A stretch of 56,163 nucleotides of DNA from Gemmataceae bacterium (GTDB taxonomy: Bacteria > Planctomycetota > Planctomycetia > Gemmatales > Gemmataceae), in the NCBI GenBank assembly GCA_022616435.1, contig JAKEET010000004.1, positions 1 to 56,163 of the forward strand, read 5' to 3'. Shown here piece after piece: positions 1 to 10,969 of this stretch (position 1 is the stretch's first letter; every line of letters begins with the position of its first letter). A program made the position numbers and the translations under genes. Below the pieces are notes generated by a model. The model saw only the letters and a program-made list of their open reading frames with translations. It did not search any database and was not told where the DNA came from.

Positions 1-91
1 TGACTTGCGCCTTGCCGCGTAGCATTCAACTAGAATCGGTTTGTCCCTAAGGTCCTTGTTCCGCACCTTGTCTCGATAAATCCCTGCGTAC

Positions 92-406
92 GTGTCGAAC
101 GAATTGCGACGGCTGCACAACCTCGGCCTGTCGGGCGGGTTCCTGGCGATTTCGTTCGGGCTGGCGCTGATCCTGCTGCCCGTGGGCGCGGACCGATCGA
201 AGCGTCTGTGCCGGATCCTGTTGCCGTCGCTCTTGATCGTGCCGGTGGGTTTCACGGATCAGGCGCTCATCGTCGTGGCTGGGCCGATTCCGCTGGCGCT
301 GCAGGTGTTCTTCTATGGATTGCAGGCCGCGTCCGCGCTGGGGATCACGGCGGCTCTTGCGCTCCTGGTAGTCTGGCTTTTTCAGAATGAACGCGCCAGT
401 CCCTGA
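92..406 (+). CDS. Small integral membrane protein, unknown function
   Basis: A 104-residue protein starting with GTG. An in-frame TAA at 77-79 excludes a longer form. About three hydrophobic segments are visible (roughly residues 12-32, 42-65 and 68-95), separated by a short basic loop (DRSKRLCR), so it is probably an inner-membrane protein. I do not recognise a family. The coding sequence has the GC-rich third positions of its neighbours, which supports it being real. No clear Shine-Dalgarno precedes the GTG. It may belong with genes left of the window; nothing downstream appears linked to it. Confidence 0.5.
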   Translation: MSNELRRLHNLGLSGGFLAISFGLALILLPVGADRSKRLCRILLPSLLIVPVGFTDQALIVVAGPIPLALQVFFYGLQAASALGITAALALLVVWLFQNERASP

Positions 407-567
407 TGCGCCGTACGATCCTCGCGATTCGCCCAGAGTGCCGCAGGGCTGGCGCGGCCGCGCGAAAATCTAGGCGTCGCAGCGATTGACCGGCCGCCTT
501 CCGGGAATCCAAGGAAGGGACCCGGCCCGGACGCGCGCTTTTCAGTGTTTTCCCGTCGCTTGCACGA

Positions 568-778
568 TATAATGGCGGTAGCCACGCGGATCTGTTTCGG
601 AGAGTTGGTGCAACTCCGGGGGTCGGTCACGAACCCTGGCGACGGACGGACTTTCGAAGTCCAGGATGGAATCGAAAGTCTTCGGCAGGATGATGTCCAA
701 CCCTGGTCTTGCTGTATCGGACGGGCTGTCCCTGACGATTGTCAAGCTGCCGGCGACATCCCGTGCGTGGAGATTCCC
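568..778 (+). promoter_or_regulatory. Candidate promoter -10 box and structured leader of the TIGR03000 gene
   Basis: The stretch 407-778 has no convincing gene. A perfect TATAAT lies at 568-573, without a good -35. The roughly 200 nt that follow contain consecutive short hairpins: GAGTT/AACTC at 602-616, GGGT/ACCC at about 620-636, and GGACTT-TCG-AAGTCC at 648-662. A ribosome-binding GGAG at 769-772 sits 6 nt before the ATG at 779. I infer a long structured 5' leader. It does not match a riboswitch class I know. Confidence 0.4.
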
Positions 779-2023
779 ATGCGTTCTCGTGTGCGTACTC
801 TTTGGGCTTGCGGTGTGATGGTCCTGGCGGCCGGCTTATGGATTGGCGCCGCGGATTCGGCCTTCGCCCAGAAGGGCGGCGGCGGTCGTGGCGGTGGCGG
901 CGGTGGCCGCAGCGCCGGCGGCGGTGGTGGAGGCGGCCGCAGCTTCGGCGGCGGAGCACCTCGGTCCGCGCCGGCCGGACGTAGCTTTTCCGGTCCTTCG
1001 CGGTCCGCGCCCGCCATTCGATCCGCGCCTGCGGTTCGGTCCGCGCCCGCCATTCGATCTGCGCCCGCGGCTCGGTCGGCGCCTGCCGTTCGGTCGTCAC
1101 CGGCAGCCAAAGCCCCATCCTTCTCGGGGGGGCCGAAGTTCGGGCCGGCCGCCAAATCAGCGGCGCCCAAAGCTCCATCCTTCTCGGGAGGGCCGAAGTT
1201 TGGGCCCGCGGCCAAATCGCCGAAGGTCAATTCCTCCAATGCCGGCAAAGTGACCAAGACCGCGCCCAAGTTCGATCCGGCCGTGCGGCCGGCGAGCGCC
1301 ACGGCGCCGGCGAAGAAGCTTGGTCCGAAGAATGGCGTTAGCAAGAATCTTGCCAACAAGAACCTGGCCCCGAACAAGAATCTCGGCCCGAGCAAGACTT
1401 TCGGCCCGAACAAGGGGGGCAACGTCGCCAAAGGTGGGGCAAAGGGCGGCAAAGGCAATGTCGCCGGCAAGGCGAACCACAAGGGAGACAACGGCAACTG
1501 GAACAATCACCACCGCTATCACTATAACCACAACCGCTGGCATGGCGGCCACTACGGCTACCACCACGATCATCATCATGACCATTCCTTCTGGCCATTC
1601 TTCGCCTACGCCGCCATTTCCGACTGGCTCTGGTACCGCCCGTTCGGCTCCAACTATTGGGGCTACTATCCCTACGCGGGCCGCTACTGGGAGCCGGAGA
1701 TCATCTACGTGGATGAGTCGGCGCCCGCGGTCGCGGCCGCGTTGGACGCCACCGCGACCATCGACGTTCGTCTTCCCAACCCCGACGCCGAAATCTGGAT
1801 CGACGGCGCCGAGACCGAAAGCCGCGGCACGGAGCGGCGCTACTGGTCGCCGACCTTGCGCGCCGGTTCGAATTATAGCTACACGATCACGGCCGCCTGG
1901 TCCGATGACGGCGAGGTCCGGACGATCGAACGTCAGATCCCGCTGCAGGCAGGCAGCCGCGTGCTGCTGGACTTCACGCAGTCGCCGTCGCGGGTCACGA
2001 TCACGCCGGCACGGGACGAGTAA
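779..2023 (+). CDS. Secreted Gly/Pro/His-rich TIGR03000 domain protein
   Basis: A 414-residue exported protein. I place the start at 779 because a Sec signal peptide (residues 1-29, cleaved near AFAQ) and a GGAG ribosome site follow from it; the frame is open further upstream. Then come a poly-glycine stretch (about 30-55), R-S-A-P-A repeats, two near-identical copies of KAPSFSGGPKFGPAAKS, an N/K-rich segment (NLAPNKNLGPSKTFGPNK) and a His/Tyr-rich block before residue 290. The last 90 residues match the planctomycete-specific TIGR03000 domain (ATIDVRLPNPDAEIWIDG through LQAGSRVLLDF). The function of this family is not established. The composition suggests a cell-surface or matrix protein, and the His block could bind metal, which is inference. 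Confidence 0.85.
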   Translation: MRSRVRTLWACGVMVLAAGLWIGAADSAFAQKGGGGRGGGGGGRSAGGGGGGGRSFGGGAPRSAPAGRSFSGPSRSAPAIRSAPAVRSAPAIRSAPAARSAPAVRSSPAAKAPSFSGGPKFGPAAKSAAPKAPSFSGGPKFGPAAKSPKVNSSNAGKVTKTAPKFDPAVRPASATAPAKKLGPKNGVSKNLANKNLAPNKNLGPSKTFGPNKGGNVAKGGAKGGKGNVAGKANHKGDNGNWNNHHRYHYNHNRWHGGHYGYHHDHHHDHSFWPFFAYAAISDWLWYRPFGSNYWGYYPYAGRYWEPEIIYVDESAPAVAAALDATATIDVRLPNPDAEIWIDGAETESRGTERRYWSPTLRAGSNYSYTITAAWSDDGEVRTIERQIPLQAGSRVLLDFTQSPSRVTITPARDE

Positions 2024-2061
2024 CCGGCGGTCGTGGTCAGAAGTTGATGCACCATATCCGT

Positions 2062-2105
2062 GACCCGTTTGGCGCACACTCCCGCCCCCGTGCGCTAAAC
2101 GGGTC
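2062..2105. terminator. Long stem-loop after the TIGR03000 gene
   Basis: Arms GACCCGTTTGGCGCAC (2062-2077) and GTGCGCTAAACGGGTC (2090-2105) pair over 16 bp with a single G-T wobble and a 12-nt C-rich loop. It lies 38 nt after the stop codon. There is no U-tract, so it could be a terminator, an mRNA 3'-end stabiliser or a dispersed repeat. Confidence 0.55.
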
Positions 2106-2120
2106 GAGCGCGCCCCTCCC

Positions 2121-2161
2121 TCACCCCGTGACCCCTCACCCTGTCACCTTGTCACATCACC
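2121..2161. repeat. GTCACC/CACCCTGTCACC low-complexity repeat, copy 1
   Basis: A run of degenerate GTGAC/GTCAC units containing CACCCTGTCACC. The same motif recurs on the opposite strand at 27514-27553 inside a glycosyltransferase gene, so this looks like a dispersed repeat of the genome rather than chance. Confidence 0.45.
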
Positions 2162-2242
2162 CCGCCGCCGCTTTCTCTCCCTTGTCGCCCCGCCTCGTGT
2201 AGAATAGGCGCATCTTCACTTCCCTATCCAGCGAGGTGCTCC

Positions 2243-3772
2243 ATGTTTCCGCAAGCCAACCGACGTGTGTTTCTCCAACGCGCGGCCCAGACCGGCCTGT
2301 TGGCCGCGGCCGGCGAGTACGCGTTCTTGAATCGCTTGCCGGCCCTGTCCGCCCAGGAAGTCCGGGCGGCCCGCAACATGGCTCGCGTGGCCGGCGATAT
2401 CGAGCCGCTCGTTCGGCTCATCGAGGATTCGCCGCAGAACCGGCTCATGGAGCTGATCGCCGAGCGCGTGCGCGGCGGCACGAGTTATCAAGAGCTGCTG
2501 TCGGCCGTGATGCTGGCCGGCGTCCGCGGCATTCAGCCGCGGCCCGTGGGGTTCAAATTCCACGCGGTGCTGGTGGTGAACTCCGCCCATCAAGCGAGCC
2601 TGGCGGCCCACGACCGCGATCGCTGGCTGCCGCTGTTCTGGGCGTGCGACAACTTCAAGCGCTCGCAGGAGCGCAACCGCCAGGAGGGCGATTGGCGGAT
2701 GGCGCCGGTGGACGAGGCGCGGCTGCCGGACGCCGCCCATGCCGGGGAGCGCTTCCGCGAGGCGATGGACAACTGGGACACCGAAGGCGCGGACATTGCC
2801 GTCGCCGCCTGGGCGCGCACCGCCGGCGCCAGCGAAATCTACGAAGCCCTGTGGCGCTACGGCGCCCGCGACTTCCGCGACATCGGCCACAAGGCCATCT
2901 TCGTTGCCAACTCGTATCGCACCCTCGTCACCATCGGCTGGCGGCACGCCGAGCCGATCTTGCGGTCCTTGGCTTACGCCGTCCTCGATCATGGCCGCGA
3001 CGGCAATCCCGCCCGCAACGATTTTGAAGCCGACCGCCCCGGCCGCGACAACGTCCGCCGCGCCGCCCGCATCCGCGCCGGCTGGCAGCGCGGCCGGATC
3101 GAGCGCGACGCCACCACCGATGTGCTCGCCATGCTGCGCACCGCCAATTCGGCCGAGGCCTGCGACGCCGTGGTCGCCACGCTCAACGCCGGGATCGATC
3201 CGGCGTCGCTGTGGGACGCGATCTTCCTGACGACCGGCGAGCTGTTGATGCGCCAGCCGGGGATTGTCGGCCTGCACACCGTGACGACGACGAACGCCCT
3301 CTACTTCGCGTATCAAACGAGCGGCAACGACGAGACGCGGCGGCTGATGCTGTTGCAAGCAGCGGCGTTCTTGCCGATGTTCCTCCGGGCCATGCGGGGC
3401 CGCGGGCAACTCCGCGACTTGCGCATCGACACGCTGGAGGCGGCGCAACCGACCGCGGCCGGCGCCCAAGCGGTGGACGAGGTGTTCGCCGACGTCAGTC
3501 GCGACAAGCTGGCGGCTGCGCGAAAGGCGTTGGCCCTGCTGCGGGCGAATCAAGACAACGCGCAGCCGCTCTTGGCGGCGGCGCGGCGGCTGATCTTCTC
3601 GAAGGGGAACGATTCGCACGACTACAAGTTCAGCTCGGCGGCGCTGGAGGACTTCTACCACGTGACGCCGGCCTGGCGCGACCGCTTCCTGGCGAGCAGC
3701 CTGTTCTGGATGAAAGGCTCCGGCGGCGCCGACACCGGACTGGCGCAACGCATTCGGACGGCGCTGGCATGA
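2243..3772 (+). CDS. Tat-exported protein of unknown function
   Basis: A 509-residue protein. The start is set by GAGG at 2233-2236 and by a twin-arginine signal directly after it (NRRVFLQ, then a hydrophobic stretch to about residue 28). The body is rich in Arg, Ala, His and Asp and appears helical. Conserved-looking segments include GHKAIFVANSYRTLVTIGW and MRQPGIVGLHTVT. No catalytic motif I can name is visible. Tat export suggests it folds, perhaps with a cofactor, before crossing the membrane. Proteins of this kind occur in planctomycetes and acidobacteria as hypothetical proteins. It ends 15 nt from the convergent waaA gene. Confidence 0.7.
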   Translation: MFPQANRRVFLQRAAQTGLLAAAGEYAFLNRLPALSAQEVRAARNMARVAGDIEPLVRLIEDSPQNRLMELIAERVRGGTSYQELLSAVMLAGVRGIQPRPVGFKFHAVLVVNSAHQASLAAHDRDRWLPLFWACDNFKRSQERNRQEGDWRMAPVDEARLPDAAHAGERFREAMDNWDTEGADIAVAAWARTAGASEIYEALWRYGARDFRDIGHKAIFVANSYRTLVTIGWRHAEPILRSLAYAVLDHGRDGNPARNDFEADRPGRDNVRRAARIRAGWQRGRIERDATTDVLAMLRTANSAEACDAVVATLNAGIDPASLWDAIFLTTGELLMRQPGIVGLHTVTTTNALYFAYQTSGNDETRRLMLLQAAAFLPMFLRAMRGRGQLRDLRIDTLEAAQPTAAGAQAVDEVFADVSRDKLAAARKALALLRANQDNAQPLLAAARRLIFSKGNDSHDYKFSSAALEDFYHVTPAWRDRFLASSLFWMKGSGGADTGLAQRIRTALA

Positions 3773-3787
3773 ACCGGGCAGGACGGG

Positions 3788-5164
3788 TCATCCCGCCATG
3801 CGAATCGATGTGCCGTGAGACGGAGATTCCCGGCGTGGCATGGTCGCGTCCAGAACATCCAGTGTCTTGGCGGTCGCACCTTGCTGGGAGAGGACGAACT
3901 GACGCGCCGCGCGGCCAAGCTCCATCCGCAGCTCGACGTTGTCGAGCAGGCGCACCACGTCGTTCTCCAGGGCTGCCGCATCGGCGGCTTCGATGGCCGC
4001 GCGCCGTTCTTTCAAGCGGGCGACCGTATCCTTGAAGTTCCACGTGTGCGGCCCAAAGAGCACGGCCGCGCCGTACGCTGACGGCTCGATCATGTTCTGC
4101 CCGCCGCGCACGCCGTCGAGACTGCCGCCGACGAAGGCGATGTCGGCCAATCCCCACACCGCGCCCAGCTCGCCGATCGTGTCCACCAGGATGATGGGGC
4201 GAGAGGCGGCAGAGTCGTTGGCTCCGTTTAGCCCCGGTTCGCAGAACCGGGCCGGGCCGAGGGCGCTGCGCCGAATCCAGGGCAATCCGGAGCGCTCCAG
4301 AAGACCGGCCACGGCGTCGAAGCGGTCCTTCTGTCGCGGCACGAGGATCAATCGCAGGTTCGGATGCCGTTCACGTGCGCCGCGGTAGATTCCCAGCGCG
4401 ATCTCCTCTTCCGGCGCTTGCGTGCTGCCGGCGACCCAGACAAGCTCATCGGGCCCGATGGCGAACAATTCACGCAGCGCTGTCGTCTTGGGATTGCGCC
4501 GATCGCCTGGCGCCCCGTCATACTTGACCGACCCGGTGACGACGACGTTGCCCGCGCCGAGCTCGCGGTAGCCGGCGGCGTACTCTTCCGTTTGGGCTGC
4601 GATCACGTCGAACTGCGCGAACAGCCGCCGAGCCAGCCAGCTCAATTGGTGAAAGCGCGCCGCGCTCCGCGGACTCATTCGGCCGTTGATGATCGCCAGC
4701 TTCACGCCGCGGCGCTTCGCGGCCCACACGAAGTTCGGCCAGATTTCGCTCTCGGCGAACACGACCAGGTCGGGCCGCACGCGCTTCAACGCCGCGTCCA
4801 CCGCCCACGAGAAATCGAACGGCCAGTAGGTGACCTGCAGATCAGGAAAGCACTTGCGCGCTTCGTCATGGCCGGTGTCGGTCGTGGTGGAGATGACGAT
4901 GTGGTGGCCGGGATGCCGCTCGCGGTATTTCGCGACGACCTGCCGCAGCAGATGGATTTCGCCGACGCTGACGCCGTGGAACCACACAACCATTTCGTTG
5001 GCGAGCGTCGCGGCGTCAGCCCGACGTGGCTGGACCGAAACCCGACCGAGAGACTTGGCGCCGAACCCGCGGCGATACTTGCCGGTGGCGAACGCCTTGT
5101 AGACGAGCCACGGCGCGAGGAGGAGCAGGACGAGCAGGTAGATGAGGTTCAGGAGGTAAGGCAT
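3788..5164 (-). CDS. waaA: 3-deoxy-D-manno-octulosonic acid (Kdo) transferase
   Basis: A 458-residue GT30 glycosyltransferase that transfers Kdo from CMP-Kdo to a lipid A precursor at the cytoplasmic face of the inner membrane. An N-terminal membrane anchor (LLNLIYLLVLLLLAPWLVYK) precedes the N-domain with FHGVSVGEI, whose Glu is the expected catalytic base. ESEIWPNF and INGRMS follow, and the C-domain has the nucleotide-sugar motif GGSLDGVRGGQNMIEP and FGPHTWNFKD. I chose the ATG at 5164 (MPYLLNL); an upstream in-frame ATG at 5191 would add nine polar residues. It follows the toxin-antitoxin-like pair on the same strand with a 27-nt gap, so it may be cotranscribed. It implies Gram-negative-type lipopolysaccharide. 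Confidence 0.93.
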   Translation of the reverse strand: MPYLLNLIYLLVLLLLAPWLVYKAFATGKYRRGFGAKSLGRVSVQPRRADAATLANEMVVWFHGVSVGEIHLLRQVVAKYRERHPGHHIVISTTTDTGHDEARKCFPDLQVTYWPFDFSWAVDAALKRVRPDLVVFAESEIWPNFVWAAKRRGVKLAIINGRMSPRSAARFHQLSWLARRLFAQFDVIAAQTEEYAAGYRELGAGNVVVTGSVKYDGAPGDRRNPKTTALRELFAIGPDELVWVAGSTQAPEEEIALGIYRGARERHPNLRLILVPRQKDRFDAVAGLLERSGLPWIRRSALGPARFCEPGLNGANDSAASRPIILVDTIGELGAVWGLADIAFVGGSLDGVRGGQNMIEPSAYGAAVLFGPHTWNFKDTVARLKERRAAIEAADAAALENDVVRLLDNVELRMELGRAARQFVLSQQGATAKTLDVLDATMPRRESPSHGTSIRMAG

Positions 5165-5191
5165 GGGAGTCCGTTCCCTATCCGCATTCAA

Positions 5192-5491
5192 CTATGCACC
5201 GTGCAATGCTTTGAAGCTGTTGATGTAAACAGCCGGAATATCCATGGAAATGCCGTACAGGACGGCGATTGGCGAAACCACGCCCACGCGCACCTGAATG
5301 CGCGCGTCGTACAGATGATAGCGTTGCTCTCCGAAATTCCACGGATCGCGTTTGAGCTTCTCGTTGATGCGCTTCAAGCTGGCGGCAACTTCCTTGGCTC
5401 GCGGCGACGTCTGAATTAGCGTCTTGAGTTTGTCCGTGACCTGTTTCGACATGTGGATCTTGTACTCTTGCTCTCCGTTGGACACGCTCAT
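5192..5491 (-). CDS. RelE/ParE-like small protein, putative toxin
   Basis: A 99-residue basic protein with the layout of a RelE/ParE-type fold: an N-terminal helix pair (residues 14-50), then strands around YHLYDARIQVRVGVVSPIAV and VYINSFKAL. It overlaps the upstream 69-residue gene by ATGA, the usual arrangement of antitoxin followed by toxin. If it is RelE/ParE-like, it would cleave mRNA at the ribosome or poison gyrase. No diagnostic catalytic residues can be assigned by eye, so toxicity is inferred from size, fold pattern and gene pairing only. Confidence 0.5.
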   Translation of the reverse strand: MSVSNGEQEYKIHMSKQVTDKLKTLIQTSPRAKEVAASLKRINEKLKRDPWNFGEQRYHLYDARIQVRVGVVSPIAVLYGISMDIPAVYINSFKALHGA

Positions 5492-5697
5492 GGCAGGGTC
5501 CCCGCTTCCTCCCTTTTCTTGATGATCTCGTCCAGCTCCGCCAGCACTTCATCCATCGGCACCGTATCAACAGGATTCCGAAAGAAGGCGAGTTCTTCCT
5601 CCGTGAGCGGAATCTTCCTGACACGGCGGTAGAACGCCTCGATCTCCTCCTCCGTCATGGGTGGCAGCAGGGGAATGGGCTCATCACTTGGCTGCAT
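5488..5697 (-). CDS. Small acidic protein, putative antitoxin of the pair
   Basis: A 69-residue protein. The start is fixed by a strong GGAGGA Shine-Dalgarno about 7 nt upstream of the ATG at 5697. It is proline-rich at the N terminus (EPIPLLPPMTEEEIEAF) and acidic/helical at the C terminus (MDEVLAELDEIIKKREEAG). The stop overlaps the next start (ATGA at 5488-5491), so the two are translationally coupled. I see no obvious DNA-binding domain. The antitoxin role is inferred from coupling, size and charge. Confidence 0.5.
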   Translation of the reverse strand: MQPSDEPIPLLPPMTEEEIEAFYRRVRKIPLTEEELAFFRNPVDTVPMDEVLAELDEIIKKREEAGTLP

Positions 5698-5791
5698 CGG
5701 TAAATCCTCCAGAAGCCTACAGCTCATCATAACGGAAGGCTCACGATCGGCACAAGGACTTTGAGCAGACGCAACCCGCCGCGATTCGCGT

Positions 5792-10102
<4,311 letters not shown>

Positions 10103-10172
10103 GAGGAGTCCTTCCAAACTCCGAAGCCTCAAGGCTTTGGGAGTTTGCGCCATTCTGCCAGCCTAAAAAGTC

Positions 10173-10201
10173 AGTGTAAGTTGACGGGCAGAAGGGGTCA
10201 A
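10173..10201 (-). promoter_or_regulatory. Candidate sigma70-type promoter of secA
   Basis: On the minus strand, TTGACC (10196-10201) is followed after exactly 17 nt by TACACT (10173-10178). The expected transcription start is near 10166, giving a leader of about 64 nt before the ATG at 10102. The match to -35 is 5 of 6 and to -10 is 4 of 6. Confidence 0.5.
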
Positions 10202-10360
10202 TACGGACTGGGAGGCATCATGTATTGATAGGATGCGGCATCCATCGATTCTCGCCCGCGCAAGCTCGCCTGGGTTAATATGATTGAGGGGCCAATCATC
10301 CTGCCGCGGGCGCGATAGATTCGCCGCGCAGCCCCGTACTGGTTAGCGGAGAGCCCGGGG

Positions 10361-10960
10361 ATGGCCGACGCACCGCCGACACGGCCGAGTCTTCTCGTCC
10401 GGCTGCGCGACTTCCAGGACCGTCAGGCCTGGGGGCAATTCGTGGAGGTGTACGCGCCGCTCGTCTACGGGTATCTTCGAAAGCGCGGTCTGCAAGACGC
10501 CGACGCGGCCGACCTGACGCAAGTCTGCCTGCGCCAGGTCGCTATACGCCTGGGGAGTCTGGAGTACGAGCCGCGGCGCGGCAGTTTTCGCGGCTGGCTG
10601 TTCACCCTGGTCCGCAACAAGCTGCGCGATTTTGGCGATCAGCCGCACCGTCTCTACCAGGGAAGCGGCGATTCGGCCGTGCAGCGCCTGCTCGAAGCCC
10701 AGGCGGCGCCTGAGCCGGACGAGGAACACGAGTGGGACCATGAATATCGCCTCGGTCTGCTGGCCTGGGCGGCGCAGCAGATCCAGCCGCAGGTTCAGGA
10801 AACGACCTGGCAGGCGTTCTGGCAAACCGCGGTCGAAGGCAAGGCGGCCAAGGAGGTGGCCGCCAACTTGGGTATGACTGCCGCCGCCGTCTACCTCGCC
10901 AAGAGCCGGATCATGGCGCGCTTGAGCGCCTTGATCCGGGAAGTCCAAGAGGAAGAATGA
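10361..10960 (+). CDS. ECF-type RNA polymerase sigma factor
   Basis: A 199-residue sigma70-family protein. Region 2 is visible from about residue 24 (WGQFVEVYAPLVYGYLRKRG) through DAADLTQVCLRQV and FRGWLFTLVRNKLRDF. Region 4 is at about 140-195 (WQAFWQTAVEGKAAKEVA, then LGMTAAAVYLAKSRIMARL, a helix-turn-helix for -35 recognition). GGAG lies 9 nt before the ATG. The next gene starts 9 nt after its stop and encodes a membrane kinase with an N-terminal anti-sigma-like zinc finger. This is the common planctomycete pairing of a sigma factor with a Ser/Thr kinase, and I infer that the kinase controls this sigma factor. Confidence 0.9.
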   Translation: MADAPPTRPSLLVRLRDFQDRQAWGQFVEVYAPLVYGYLRKRGLQDADAADLTQVCLRQVAIRLGSLEYEPRRGSFRGWLFTLVRNKLRDFGDQPHRLYQGSGDSAVQRLLEAQAAPEPDEEHEWDHEYRLGLLAWAAQQIQPQVQETTWQAFWQTAVEGKAAKEVAANLGMTAAAVYLAKSRIMARLSALIREVQEEE

Positions 10961-10969
10961 TCCTTCGAG

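Noticed and set aside
1..36. TAGAAT at 31-36 with TTGCGC at 5-10 as promoter of the first gene
   Set aside because: The 20-nt spacer is too long for a confident sigma70 call.
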